A DNA stretch of 64,000 nt from NCBI RefSeq assembly GCF_036884255.1, contig NZ_CP145605.1:1736001-1800000 (forward strand), read 5' to 3'. This stretch comes from Paenibacillus tundrae. GTDB lineage: Bacteria > Bacillota > Bacilli > Paenibacillales > Paenibacillaceae. The notes beneath the pieces were generated by a model that worked only from the letters and a program-made list of their open reading frames with translations, had not been told where the DNA came from and ran no database searches. A program made the position numbers and the translations under genes. Positions 1-8,793 of this stretch are shown here, piece after piece (within the stretch, counting starts at the first letter, position 1; every line of letters begins with the position of its first letter).

Positions 1-530
1 TGGAAGGGCAGACCGTAGTTAGCGAGCTTCCGATCCCATTCACTAGCTGAGTAGCGATGTCCCTGTAAAGCCTCCAACAGCAGTCGTCCACGTAAATGAG
101 GCAGATTCTCCCGTAACGTAAACTGAGTTCGCGTAAGTGAGCTTACAAGCTCCCATTCGTTATTGAGTTGGTCGATTGCCTTCTGCACGGCACCCATTAA
201 TTCATCATCTGTAGGCGGCTTGAGCAGATAATCTACGGCCTCGTACTGGATGGCTTTTTTGGCATATTCAAATTCGGAGTACCCGGATAAAAGAATGCAT
301 TTTATTTTTTTGTCACGGACTCGAATCCGTTCTATCAGTTCAATACCCGTCATTTCTGGCATTTGAATGTCTGAAATCACGATATCAATCGGGTGTGTAT
401 CAATCATTTGTAAAGCTTCACGCGCCGAATAAGCTTTATGCACTTGTTCGATCCCCAGCGTATGCCAGGGCTTGGTCATGGATAGATTATCTACCCAGTG
501 TGCTTCGTCGTCTACGATGATAATTTGCAC
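1..530 (-). CDS. Response regulator, YesN/AraC type (partial)
   Basis: Cytoplasmic response regulator, probably activated by the YesM-type kinase encoded before it on the same strand. The visible 176 residues form the receiver domain: the acidic pair D7/D8, the phospho-acceptor D54 in ISDIQMPEM, and the conserved K near residue 104 (LLKPP). A linker region follows. The AraC-type DNA-binding domain expected in this family lies beyond the window start, so the gene is incomplete here. The start is GTG at 530 (VQIIIVDDEA), preceded by a GGAG-like sequence on the minus strand. The pair is typical of regulators of carbohydrate ABC transporters; the divergent permeases at 3045-4895 are the obvious candidate targets, which is an inference. 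Confidence 0.9.
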   Translation of the reverse strand, partial: MQIIIVDDEAHWVDNLSMTKPWHTLGIEQVHKAYSAREALQMIDTHPIDIVISDIQMPEMTGIELIERIRVRDKKIKCILLSGYSEFEYAKKAIQYEAVDYLLKPPTDDELMGAVQKAIDQLNNEWELVSSLTRTQFTLRENLPHLRGRLLLEALQGHRYSASEWDRKLANYGLPF

Positions 531-604
531 GATGTTAGTCTCCTTGGGTGGTATATAAGTCTTGAGGTTAAAATAAAAAAATTAATGAGTGAGCAGGGGC
601 GCTA

Positions 605-705
605 CGGATTCAAAGGTTCTTTCGATCGCTGTTATCCCCAGATTTTATTGAATCTTCTCAAAAGGTGAAATCCGGGGATAAAGGCGAACACTTCGTTTCT
701 CCAGA
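605..705 (-). repeat. Dispersed hairpin repeat, copy 1
   Basis: On the minus strand this matches the copy at 61720-61845: the shared core runs from a GTTCGCCTTTATCC-like block to GGGGATAACAGCGATCG. Bases 632-681 form a long imperfect inverted repeat whose arms are TTATCCCC and GGGGATAA with further pairing inside. It lies in the 484-nt gap between the kinase and its response regulator (531-1014). No other gene or clear terminator was recognised in that gap. Confidence 0.7.
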
Positions 706-1014
706 ATCCCTTTGATCCTTTGCTTTGGTTCACATAAAGCTCCCCTTTATTTTAAAGAAAGACTAATATAAAGGTGAATTAGTATTAATTTAAGGGCGGA
801 TCGTATGGTTTCGCTACAGCCAGTTATCAAAAAAGGCTTTCAGTTGAACACGTACATACACTGTTCTTTTCAAGTTTTTTTACTGTGCTCCAGGTTTTCG
901 CGCTTCTGTCATATTTCGTTCAGATACTTATTTCCCCTGAATCCTATATCCGATGCGATATGCCTCTAGGCATCCTTTGTCATCCCAATCTGACTTTTTG
1001 AACAACCTCTCATA

Positions 1015-2820
1015 TTAGTTTCGGTTTCCTCGCTCGGGATCTGTATCTTCCTTCGGAATCTCCCAGATGATTTCGGTTCGGAATCCGCCAAGTGGGGAGG
1101 GGCCGAATCGGAGGTAGGATTGGATACCGAACAGGTGCATGATGCGCTGGTTGGTATTCCAAAGTCCACAGCCCATTTCCTCTTGCAACGGCTCTTGCAT
1201 TTTCATATTCAGTGCTTCGTACTGTTCTGGGCTTAGGCCAGGGCCGTCGTCATCGATGTATATTTTGCCTATTCCGTCCTCGCTCTCGCCAGTTATTCGA
1301 ATTTCCCCGGAAGAATAGGACTTCGCCACACCGTGAATAACGGAATTCTCGACCATCGGTTGCAGCATTAATCGGGGTACAGACTGGTGGAGCATGTCCT
1401 CCGGAATATCGATGTGATACTCTATGCGACCGTTACGCAGCTTTTGAATATCCAAATAGTTAATGAGCAGCTTAATCTCTTCCTGAAGGGAAGAGGTTTC
1501 TCGTTCCATGCGCGTCGTATAGCGATAATACGCACTTAGGTTATGCGCCATGGACACGACGGCTTGCTCGTCCTTCATCTGAGCCATATTGATGATATAG
1601 CCAAGACAGTTATAGAGAAAATGTGGATTAATCTGCGCCTGCAACTGCTTCAGCGTAGCTTCTCTAGCTCTAATTTTCTCATGAAATACATTCTCGATCA
1701 GGTCTTGAATCTGATGGGACATGTCGTTGAAGCGGCGGAACAGGAACGAGAACTCGTTCTGCTTGTTACTATGCAGGCGTACGGAATAGTCTCCCTGCTC
1801 TACACGGCGTAAGCCTTTGATCAGTTTTTTGATTGGATATTGTACATTCCGGTAGAGCAGGATCGACGCCGAGATGCCCACCACCAGTAACAAAATCATA
1901 CAAGCATAGAATAGATTCCGGCTAAGTGAGATCGGCTGGAGAATCTGATAGAGCGGGATGACATCAACCAGATGCCAGTCCAGATACGTGGATTTCACGG
2001 AGCTAACCAAGTACTTTTTCCCACCTAGCTCGACAACATCCTGCGTTATATCTTCTGAGGAGTGTGTATCCAGATAACGAATGAGCTCTTGGGATAATTG
2101 CTTGTCGGCACTACGATTCAGAATGGGGGCGTCACCCTTGTGATAAAAGAAAGGATCGCCTTGCCCACCAGCTTTATAGGTATCCAGCATATTCTGAATA
2201 TTCTCATAACTGAAACTGGCTTCAATGACGAGGTTGCTTCCAGTGAGCGTCCCTGGTTGAGCCAAGGAATCGGTGAAGAACCAGTAGAAGGATTGCAGCC
2301 CTTCTTGAGGTGCTGTCCCTTGATCCCCGTAGGTCCATTGTCCGCTCATATTTTTCTTCAAATAATCCTCATCATACCCGGATGAACGGTTGTAGTTGGC
2401 GATAACATCCTGATTCTGCTGGGAATAGACGGCATAGCGAGTAGGCCAGATATCTGTAACGCCAGATTGCAGCGTCATCTTCTCCTGTATAACATAACGG
2501 GTCTGCATCTGATCATATCGATCATCCCACATGTTCAATCCATTGAAAGCTCGTACATTCGGATCACGAGAGAGAATCAGGCTGAAATCCATCATCTGAG
2601 TAATACGCGAATCGATCTGGCTGGATAGGAACGTCAGCTGCTTCGTGTTCGAAATCTGCAACTCATTACTGACCACGTCATAGGTGACGCTATTCGAGTA
2701 GGTGTACATGATGAGAATGGGGATGAATAACACCACAATTAACAAATTTATTTTGGCAAACAGGCTAAAGCGTGATCTCGCCTTGGCTGGAAATAATATT
2801 AAGCGCTTCCATGTATGCAT
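1015..2820 (-). CDS. Sensor histidine kinase, YesM family
   Basis: Membrane sensor kinase of 601 residues that should phosphorylate the adjacent YesN-type regulator. Order of parts: N-terminal membrane helix (about residues 15-37), a large extracytoplasmic sensor region, a second membrane helix near 290-310, a HAMP linker, the His_kinase dimerisation block with QINPHFLYN (phospho-acceptor His near residue 400), and a HATPase domain with DDDGPGLS. The start was set at the ATG at 2820 because AGGAG lies just before it; an in-frame upstream start would read through a repeat and lacks a ribosome site. It is divergent from two sugar permeases, suggesting control of carbohydrate uptake. The ligand cannot be told from sequence. 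Confidence 0.93.
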   Translation of the reverse strand: MHTWKRLILFPAKARSRFSLFAKINLLIVVLFIPILIMYTYSNSVTYDVVSNELQISNTKQLTFLSSQIDSRITQMMDFSLILSRDPNVRAFNGLNMWDDRYDQMQTRYVIQEKMTLQSGVTDIWPTRYAVYSQQNQDVIANYNRSSGYDEDYLKKNMSGQWTYGDQGTAPQEGLQSFYWFFTDSLAQPGTLTGSNLVIEASFSYENIQNMLDTYKAGGQGDPFFYHKGDAPILNRSADKQLSQELIRYLDTHSSEDITQDVVELGGKKYLVSSVKSTYLDWHLVDVIPLYQILQPISLSRNLFYACMILLLVVGISASILLYRNVQYPIKKLIKGLRRVEQGDYSVRLHSNKQNEFSFLFRRFNDMSHQIQDLIENVFHEKIRAREATLKQLQAQINPHFLYNCLGYIINMAQMKDEQAVVSMAHNLSAYYRYTTRMERETSSLQEEIKLLINYLDIQKLRNGRIEYHIDIPEDMLHQSVPRLMLQPMVENSVIHGVAKSYSSGEIRITGESEDGIGKIYIDDDGPGLSPEQYEALNMKMQEPLQEEMGCGLWNTNQRIMHLFGIQSYLRFGPSPLGGFRTEIIWEIPKEDTDPERGNRN

Positions 2821-2831
2821 GAAAATTCTCC

Positions 2832-2899
2832 TTTTTAAAAAATCTGAGGATAACGGCGATTGGAAGGTTGTTCTGTCATCGAAGTGTTTGTGTGAAAAA
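2832..2899 (+). repeat. Dispersed hairpin repeat, copy 2 (partial)
   Basis: A half copy of the repeat at 61720-61845. It shares the segment from AAATCTGAGGATAAC to GTTCTGTCATCGAAGTG, with few changes, but lacks the left hairpin arm. It sits directly upstream of the kinase start codon in the divergent promoter region and explains why the kinase frame appears open upstream of its real start. Confidence 0.7.
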
Positions 2900-3044
2900 T
2901 AGTGTTCAGCGATATAGATCAAACTAACAAAACCCTATCGAGCCTAACAATGTTATATAGTCAGACCTCAGAATGGCTTGATACTATTTATATCAGAGAA
3001 CCCCATCACACACAAAAACTTTTTTTGGGAACAGGAGAAGCGCT

Positions 3045-4007
3045 ATGGAGGCTAAATTGGAGGGTAAACGAGTCCCGCAGGCCAGTCTTGGAAACAAGCT
3101 GGAGCACAAGAGAAAAAAACGTTATAAACAGCCGTGGATTCTACACTTCATGGTGTTGCCTGCGGCCATTATGGTCTTTATTTTTTCATATATTCCGATG
3201 TCGGGAATTCTGATGGCATTTCAAGATTACAAACCTGCGTTAGGTTTTTTTAATTCAGAATGGGTAGGACTGAAGCACTTCAGGTACATGTGGGAAAATG
3301 ATTACTTCCTGCAAATTACGTGGAATACACTGTTTTTTGCCTGCTCCAAAATTGTCATGAACCTGATCATTCCATTTGTCTTCGCCTTATTGCTCAATGA
3401 GGTACGGAAGATGGCACTCAAAAGAACCATCCAGACACTCGTGTATCTGCCACACTTCTTGTCTTGGGTAACACTGTCCGGTATTCTGATCGACATTCTG
3501 GCGCAAACGGGCATCGTCAATCAGTTCCTGGTATCGGTATTTGGCATCAAGCCAATCTTCTTCCTCGGGGACGGTAATTGGTTCCGGTTCACGGTCATTG
3601 CAAGTGATGTCTGGAAAGAGTTCGGCTTCAACACAATCATCTTCCTTGCAGCCTTGTCCGGCATCAATCCATCACTCTATGAAGCAGCGGAAGTGGATGG
3701 AGCAGGGCGCTGGAAGCAAACGATCTATATTACCATCCCGGCACTCATCCCGATTGGGATTGTAATCGCAACGCTGGCACTGGGTAATGTGCTCAACGCG
3801 AACTTTGACCAGATCTTTAACTTATATAGTCCATTAATCTATCAGCAAGCGGATATCATTGATACGTTTGTGTATCGGGAAGGTCTACTAAGTGGGCAGT
3901 TCAGCTTCGCTACCGCGGTGAATCTGTTCAAATCGGTTATTAGTCTGATCCTGATCGTGATCTCCTATCGACTGGCTTACCGATTCGCCGGATACCGAAT
4001 TTTCTAG
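3045..4007 (+). CDS. Carbohydrate ABC transporter permease, LplB type
   Basis: Inner-membrane permease of a binding-protein-dependent sugar importer (320 residues). It has a basic N-terminus, about six membrane helices and the EAA loop EAAEVDGAGRWKQT near residues 203-216 that docks the ATPase. An AGGAG site lies 6 nt before the ATG. It is followed after 15 nt by the second permease, so the two form an operon and probably a heterodimer. Neither a solute-binding protein nor an ATPase is encoded next to it. In related systems a shared MsmX-like ATPase is used, and the binding protein may lie outside the window. The substrate is unknown. Confidence 0.92.
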   Translation: MEAKLEGKRVPQASLGNKLEHKRKKRYKQPWILHFMVLPAAIMVFIFSYIPMSGILMAFQDYKPALGFFNSEWVGLKHFRYMWENDYFLQITWNTLFFACSKIVMNLIIPFVFALLLNEVRKMALKRTIQTLVYLPHFLSWVTLSGILIDILAQTGIVNQFLVSVFGIKPIFFLGDGNWFRFTVIASDVWKEFGFNTIIFLAALSGINPSLYEAAEVDGAGRWKQTIYITIPALIPIGIVIATLALGNVLNANFDQIFNLYSPLIYQQADIIDTFVYREGLLSGQFSFATAVNLFKSVISLILIVISYRLAYRFAGYRIF

Positions 4008-4022
4008 AAAGGATGACGAGCC

Positions 4023-4895
4023 ATGTATCATAAAACGCTGCCCTATCGCATATTCAGCATCTTCAACAATGTGTTTCTGACCATCCTTTCGCTGCTCTGT
4101 CTGCTGCCACTCTATCACTTGCTGATGGTATCGCTTAGCGCGTCTGCACCTGCCAATGCCGGTTTGGTCACGTTCTGGCCGATTGGATTTACACTTGAAG
4201 CGCATGCAAAGACATTTGATAATTCCAACTTCCTCTCCTCCCTGTGGGTATCCGTAGAACGGACGGTGCTGGGTACTGGGCTTGCGCTCATCGTCAATAC
4301 GCTTGCGGCGTATGCGCTGTCCAAGGAGACAAAGGTGTTCCGTGCGCGCAACATCTATCTGTGGTATTTCGTTGTTACCATGCTATTCAGCGGAGGACTC
4401 ATTCCGGGGTACATCCTTATTCTGAAGCTGGGACTCATGAATACGCTGTGGGCGCTTATTCTGCCAGGACTTGTGGCGGTGTTCAACATCATTCTGCTGC
4501 TGAATTTCTTCCGCACGGTGCCGAAGGATCTGGAAGAGGCGGCATTTATCGATGGCGCAGGATATTTTCAGTCATTTATCAAAATCTATTTGCCCGTCTC
4601 CGTGCCTGTTATCGCCACCGTCTCTCTGTTCATGATGGTTGGGCATTGGAACGCATATTTTGACGGGATCATTTATATCCGTGATTCGGAAAAGCTGCCA
4701 CTTGCGACGTTTATGCAGACGATCATCGTGCAGGCCGACATGACCAAGCTTGATCCCGAAGCGATTGCAAACCTGTCGCAGCGGACGATCCGAGCATCAC
4801 AGATTTTCATTAGTGCATTACCGATCCTACTGGTATATCCGTTCCTGCAACGGTATTTTGTGACCGGGATTGTGGTTGGGGCTGTGAAGGAGTAA
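4023..4895 (+). CDS. Carbohydrate ABC transporter permease, LplC/YtcP type
   Basis: Second permease (290 residues) of the same importer, of the CUT1 MalG/YtcP class. About six membrane helices are visible, and the EAA loop EEAAFIDGAGYFQS lies near residues 178-191. The ATG at 4023 follows AAAGGATG, and the gene is in an operon with the preceding permease. The usual downstream solute-binding protein gene is missing; the next gene is an unrelated acetyltransferase preceded by a likely terminator. Confidence 0.92.
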   Translation: MYHKTLPYRIFSIFNNVFLTILSLLCLLPLYHLLMVSLSASAPANAGLVTFWPIGFTLEAHAKTFDNSNFLSSLWVSVERTVLGTGLALIVNTLAAYALSKETKVFRARNIYLWYFVVTMLFSGGLIPGYILILKLGLMNTLWALILPGLVAVFNIILLLNFFRTVPKDLEEAAFIDGAGYFQSFIKIYLPVSVPVIATVSLFMMVGHWNAYFDGIIYIRDSEKLPLATFMQTIIVQADMTKLDPEAIANLSQRTIRASQIFISALPILLVYPFLQRYFVTGIVVGAVKE

Positions 4896-4939
4896 GTGTA
4901 CGGTTGTATGTAGTAGAGCAACAAGAGGATCGTAAAAAG

Positions 4940-4983
4940 GGAGCTACTGAACTGGGGAAGGCCAGGGAAGTGGCTTCTTTTTG
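4940..4983 (+). terminator. Probable rho-independent terminator
   Basis: AGCTACT (4942) and AGTGGCT (4969) can pair, with one G-U, followed by TTCTTTTTG. It lies 45 nt after the permease operon. Confidence 0.5.
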
Positions 4984-5080
4984 TGTAAATATTTCATTTT
5001 ATTTATGAATAATTGAATCCTTATATTTTTCCATTTCAATAGTATAATAATGGCATAAATGTGAGATAGGAGTTGTACGA

Positions 5081-5530
5081 ATGCCAGAGTATACTATTAG
5101 GTGCATTCAAATCACAGATGTTCATGATATTTATAAATTAAATCAGCATTTTAATTCTCAGTTTGTAAATTTCGGTGTTGAACAGGTGAAGCAAAAAATC
5201 GAAACCATTCTTGAACATACCAGAGATGTGGTCTGGGTTTATGAGCAGAATAATGAAGTTCTTGGATATATCCACGGTAGTCCGTATCAACTGTTATTTT
5301 CAGAGCCGTTGGTCAATGTATTAGGGTTTGTTGTCAAAGAAGGATATCGAAATCAGGGAATCGGGGGACGTTTAATTCAACATTTGGAATCATGGGCTCA
5401 GGATCAGGGTTACTATGGAATTAAACTGCTTTCACACCCTAGTAGAAAGAATGCACATGCCTTTTATGAGAAACGAGGATACCAGTTTACCAAAGATCAG
5501 AAAAATTTTATTAAGATGTTGATTGAATAA
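5081..5530 (+). CDS. GNAT family N-acetyltransferase
   Basis: Cytoplasmic acetyl-CoA-dependent acetyltransferase of 149 residues. The acetyl-CoA binding motif A is clear near residue 95-105 (GYRNQGIGGRL), followed by the usual C-terminal motif NAHAFYEKRGYQF. ATAGGAG precedes the ATG with good spacing. It is a single gene between two terminator-like or AT-rich gaps, and its DNA is more AT-rich than the permeases before it, as is the next gene. The substrate is unknown. Confidence 0.88.
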   Translation: MPEYTIRCIQITDVHDIYKLNQHFNSQFVNFGVEQVKQKIETILEHTRDVVWVYEQNNEVLGYIHGSPYQLLFSEPLVNVLGFVVKEGYRNQGIGGRLIQHLESWAQDQGYYGIKLLSHPSRKNAHAFYEKRGYQFTKDQKNFIKMLIE

Positions 5531-5606
5531 AAGTAGGAACATACCTTTTGAACTAGGGACATATATTATACATGCATGGAATTATCAATTAGAGGAGTGA
5601 AGTACC

Positions 5607-6572
5607 ATCAATCCAAAACTTGATAAAAATGCGCAGCGCTTTATTACTGATTATATTCGTAAATTTAATCAGAACGTAATAAAATATGATCCCAATAAAA
5701 AGAGGTTAATCAAAGAAAAAGAAATAATTAACACAATAAATTATATTTGTTCTATGAATATAAAGAGCTATAAAGAGGTTCATAAAAATTTTAATGAAGA
5801 TATAACATTAGCATTAGTCGGACTGACATACACTACCTATTTTAGTTTAGCTGTAAATCAAGATGATCACAAAAACCCAATGCTTGATGATTTCTTGGAT
5901 ATAACATCTGATAGTTTAACACCTAGTCTGCTCTATCAAAATATGATAACTATTATTAGCAATCATGTGTTGGCTATCATTAGATTAGTCGAGGGTGGAC
6001 TGGACACATCAGCAAGGGCACTAATTAGAGTGTTGGCAGAAACGATTTTTATCTTTATTATTGTGTTCACTAGTAAAGATCACTTTGATAACTACTGTAA
6101 TGGAACAAACGATGAAGAAGCTAGGTCTATTTGGTATAAGTTCTTTAGTAAAAAGAAAATACACGTAGAACTTAAAAAAATTGAAAAAAGAATTGGATTG
6201 CCAGAAGAAATTGTTAGTGAAATTAACGAAATTAGAACATCTATTTATAAAGAATATTCTAGCGTAGTTCATTCGTCAGCATATAGTAGTGTTTTAGGTT
6301 CATATGCTTTTGATTTTAATGTAGATCAATTACAAATAGGCGTGGGAGGAAAAGCCTCTAAAGCGTCTAAAAATACTTTATCCACATTGAATTGGTTGTT
6401 ATTCTATTTCGCAATAATGACTAAAGGAATCGTTAGCAACATATTTGAATTTAGGCCTAAATCAGATAACGAAACGTGGAGAATTGCTCTCCCTATAAGA
6501 GAATGTTTTATTGAATTGTATCTTAAAATAACTTATAAAGATGAGTACAAAAGCGTTACCTCAAAGCATTAA
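5607..6572 (+). CDS. DUF5677-like protein with probable ATC start
   Basis: Uncharacterised protein, 321 residues if it starts at 5607. The core contains LVEGGLDTSARALIRVLAE, a pattern that resembles DUF5677-type proteins, whose role I do not know; that assignment is tentative. The first in-frame ATG (5754) has no ribosome site, whereas GAGGAG (5592-5597) sits 9 nt before the in-frame ATC at 5607. The 49 codons between them are open and read as plausible charged protein (NPKLDKNAQRF and onward). No ATG, GTG or TTG is available there. The gene is strikingly AT-rich compared with its neighbours, suggesting acquisition by transfer. If ATC is not used, the product is 272 residues from 5754. Confidence 0.7.
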   Translation: MNPKLDKNAQRFITDYIRKFNQNVIKYDPNKKRLIKEKEIINTINYICSMNIKSYKEVHKNFNEDITLALVGLTYTTYFSLAVNQDDHKNPMLDDFLDITSDSLTPSLLYQNMITIISNHVLAIIRLVEGGLDTSARALIRVLAETIFIFIIVFTSKDHFDNYCNGTNDEEARSIWYKFFSKKKIHVELKKIEKRIGLPEEIVSEINEIRTSIYKEYSSVVHSSAYSSVLGSYAFDFNVDQLQIGVGGKASKASKNTLSTLNWLLFYFAIMTKGIVSNIFEFRPKSDNETWRIALPIRECFIELYLKITYKDEYKSVTSKH

Positions 6573-6603
6573 TTAAAGGATATTAGAAATAGAACGAAAC
6601 CCA

Positions 6604-6633
6604 TTGCCCCCACATTCCCAGTCCTGCTATAAT
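6604..6633 (+). promoter_or_regulatory. Promoter of the fusB-like gene
   Basis: TTGCCC (6604), an 18-nt spacer and an extended -10 TGCTATAAT ending at 6633. Transcription from here would give a leader of about 225 nt before the start codon at 6866. Confidence 0.6.
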
Positions 6634-6665
6634 GCCGGTATATCTACTGTATTGGGGGTTATACC

Positions 6666-6725
6666 GTGGCAATATTGGCTGTGCCGGATTGCTCGTTCGC
6701 TAGAAAGGCCTTACGCAAAGCCTGA
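6666..6725 (+). CDS. Possible 19-residue leader peptide
   Basis: A short frame opens with GTG at 6666, preceded by GGGGG with a 7-nt gap, and ends with TGA at 6725. It encodes VAILAVPDCSFARKALRKA. Its last codons overlap the left arm (GCAAAGCC) of an inverted repeat in the leader. Leader peptides of this kind control several ribosome-protection genes, so a regulatory role is plausible but unproven. Confidence 0.35.
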   Translation: MAILAVPDCSFARKALRKA

Positions 6726-6856
6726 ATAGGGGTGGACTTTGTGTAGGGCGCGACGAGAATGCAATCGATCGCCCTGTAAGTACGTGAGTACCATAAACAA
6801 CATGTATCATCCCGCTGGCTTTGCACCTTATTGGATTGATCAATAACTATAAGGGG
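6715..6856 (+). promoter_or_regulatory. Candidate attenuation structure before fusB-like gene
   Basis: GCAAAGCC (6715-6722) is the exact complement of GGCTTTGC (6817-6824). Just after the latter, CCTTAT (6826-6831) can pair with ATAAGG, which overlaps the AAGGGG ribosome site at 6851-6856. A weaker alternative partner, CTTTGT, occurs near 6735. Competing helices that can hide or free the ribosome site suggest translational attenuation. Confidence 0.45.
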
Positions 6857-6865
6857 CTGAACGCC

Positions 6866-7507
6866 ATGCAAACACCATTTATTCATAATCATCAATTTAA
6901 TTATATTCATAAGCAAGCCAATTTCCTGATCAAAACGCTACGCTCTGTCGTGGATCCTAAAGTATTGGAGACCGTGCGTTATACGGTCGGCACGAATGCC
7001 ATTGAAGTCTTTGATGAGCTGACATCGGAACAGAAGCATTTACTGGAGCGGTTATCCACGTTTGATACGCCCCATGACGTGCAATTGTATCTGAACGAGC
7101 TGGAAGCATATCTGATTCCGTTTCCGCAAATATCGGCAAAGCAGATTCAGAAGCTGTTTCCTAAGGCGAAAAAGCTCAAATTGCCCGATCTCGAATCTAT
7201 CAATTATGCACACACGACCTATCTGAGATGGATCGACATTGCGACGAGCCGCTTGTTCATCGTGTACTCTCACGAAGGCAAATTCTTCGGTATTGAGGGA
7301 CGGATCACAGCTACGAATAAGAAGGGATACTGTATGTTCTGCCATCGCCATCAGGAACTTGGATTCTTCAACGTGAAGACTAAGAGCCATTCGCCAGATC
7401 ACTTTAGTGCCATTGGCCAGTATGTATGCATGGATAACGATGCTTGTAACCATAGCATTAGTGATATTACGATGCTGGAGAAATTTCTTTTCTCTGCAGT
7501 AAAATAA
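6866..7507 (+). CDS. FusB/FusC-type EF-G-binding protein
   Basis: Cytoplasmic protein of 213 residues, the usual length of FusB proteins. They bind elongation factor G and release it from fusidic-acid-stalled ribosomes; chromosomal homologues also occur in soil Firmicutes. The N-terminal helical half is followed by the C-terminal treble-clef zinc domain with cysteines C156, C159 (CMFC), C188 and C194 (CMDNDAC). AAGGGG lies 9 nt before the ATG at 6866, which decides this start over one 45 nt upstream. It is a single gene with its own promoter, a long structured leader and a strong terminator. Whether it gives resistance cannot be told from sequence. Confidence 0.85.
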   Translation: MQTPFIHNHQFNYIHKQANFLIKTLRSVVDPKVLETVRYTVGTNAIEVFDELTSEQKHLLERLSTFDTPHDVQLYLNELEAYLIPFPQISAKQIQKLFPKAKKLKLPDLESINYAHTTYLRWIDIATSRLFIVYSHEGKFFGIEGRITATNKKGYCMFCHRHQELGFFNVKTKSHSPDHFSAIGQYVCMDNDACNHSISDITMLEKFLFSAVK

Positions 7508-7521
7508 GGTAGTCACACAGC

Positions 7522-7551
7522 AAAAAGGTCGCTCTTCGGAGTGACCTTTTT
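7522..7551. terminator. Bidirectional terminator
   Basis: Perfect hairpin AAAAAGGTC...GACCTTTTT with a short TTCG-type loop. It can end both the fusB-like gene and the convergent oxidoreductase. Confidence 0.85.
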
Positions 7552-7575
7552 CGCTACATCAATGCGCTCTGATCC

Positions 7576-8163
7576 TTATTGCGCCGGAATATCCTTAGCA
7601 TAATCCAGCCCTAACTGATACGCATAGTTAAACAATTGATCATAATGCTCTGGCTCGGAACCCAGCGTTTCATACAGAAATTCAACCCTCGAACGAGACA
7701 CGCCGCAGTAATCGGCGATCCCCACGTTGAGTAGATTCTGAATGGATTCATCATAATTGCGCTTTTGCATCTGTTGTTCTGTCACACCCGAAAGGGCAAT
7801 CCATAATATTTGCTGATGATGAAGCTTATTTGCGCCGTAGGCAAATCCGTTATTAAATACACGATCAATATAACCCTTCAGCATAGCTGGCAGATGCCAC
7901 CACCAGAGGGGAAACACAAAAGCCACAGCATCATGCTTTTTCAACCGCTCCATTTCTGTTTGGACTTCAGGAGAGAACACTTGAACTTCTTGCGTAAGGT
8001 TTGGTTCATCTCCTTCGAGGAGGAGAGGGTTGAAGCTAATGCCGTGTAAATCCAATATCTCCGCACTGTGACCAGCCTCAGTTAGACCTTGCACAAAACG
8101 ATCAGTAACCTGAAAAGTCAGGGAATTCTTCCTCGAATGCGACACAACAACTAATACGTTCAT
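7576..8163 (-). CDS. NAD(P)H oxidoreductase, flavodoxin-like fold
   Basis: Flavin-dependent quinone or nitro reductase of 195 residues, of the MdaB/NQO1-like family. The FMN-binding N-terminal loop SHSRKNSLT is at residues 8-16 and the PLWWWHLPAMLKGYIDRVF signature lies near 97-115. It is divergent from an HxlR regulator 246 nt away, the arrangement usual for an HxlR-controlled redox enzyme, so that regulator is its likely controller. The minus-strand start ATG at 8163 follows an AAAGG-type site. Confidence 0.9.
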   Translation of the reverse strand: MNVLVVVSHSRKNSLTFQVTDRFVQGLTEAGHSAEILDLHGISFNPLLLEGDEPNLTQEVQVFSPEVQTEMERLKKHDAVAFVFPLWWWHLPAMLKGYIDRVFNNGFAYGANKLHHQQILWIALSGVTEQQMQKRNYDESIQNLLNVGIADYCGVSRSRVEFLYETLGSEPEHYDQLFNYAYQLGLDYAKDIPAQ

Positions 8164-8409
8164 ACGTATAGTTCACTACCTTTCTCGATCACGATTAATA
8201 GCCATACCCTATTGCCAATGCTATTATAGACAAGGAATGAAATCGTTGGGAAGAACGCACTTTGAAGTTCTATAGGAAGAAATAAGTTCTATAGGAACAT
8301 GAAAGTACCCTAGTTAACTGCAATTAACATTCAATACACAATAGTAGTACGCAAGAAACAAGAGGTTATGTTTTCGCCTAGCAATAGCTTGAATCAGGAG
8401 GGAAGAACG

Positions 8410-8793
8410 TTGACAGAGGATGGACATACGAGTGCTCCCAAGAAATACAAAGTAGGCGTGGAAGCTGCCTTGGAAGTCATGGGTGGGAAGTGGAAGCCTT
8501 TGATTATCTACCATTTGACGACAGGGAGGAAACGTACATCGGAGCTGCGAAGGTTGATCCCCGAAATCACGCAGAAGATGCTGACAACACAGCTTAGAGG
8601 TCTGGAAAAGGATGAGATTGTGCAGCGAAAGGTATATTCGGAGATTCCGCCTAAAGTGGAGTATGAGTTAACGGACTATGGCTGGGGGCTTAAGCCTGCC
8701 CTTGATCTACTATGTTACTGGGGTGAGGAGCACCTGGACAAAGTTTATGGAGATAAGTCCAAGGTGCTAGAGGAGTTCGACTCTTCAGAGTAG
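8410..8793 (+). CDS. HxlR family transcriptional regulator
   Basis: DNA-binding winged-helix regulator of 127 residues. The HxlR signature VMGGKWKPLIIYHL is near residues 26-39, followed by the recognition helix region ITQKMLTTQLRGLE. A TTG at 8410 is chosen as start because AGGAGGG (8396-8402) sits 7 nt before it; the ATG at 8368 has no such site. Members sense redox or electrophile stress through cysteines. Here the only cysteine is late (LLCYWG), so the sensing mode is uncertain. It probably controls the divergent oxidoreductase. Confidence 0.88.
   Translation: MTEDGHTSAPKKYKVGVEAALEVMGGKWKPLIIYHLTTGRKRTSELRRLIPEITQKMLTTQLRGLEKDEIVQRKVYSEIPPKVEYELTDYGWGLKPALDLLCYWGEEHLDKVYGDKSKVLEEFDSSE

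Noticed and set aside
2821-2922. N-terminal extension of the YesM kinase by 34 residues
   Set aside because: It reads through a dispersed repeat and has no ribosome site, while ATG 2820 has AGGAG directly upstream.
4244-4663. 139-residue plus-strand frame inside the second permease
   Set aside because: Alternate frame of the permease gene, low-complexity composition, no ribosome site.
7052-7516. 154-residue minus-strand frame opposite the fusB-like gene
   Set aside because: Mirror frame of a well-supported gene, no recognisable family, no ribosome site.
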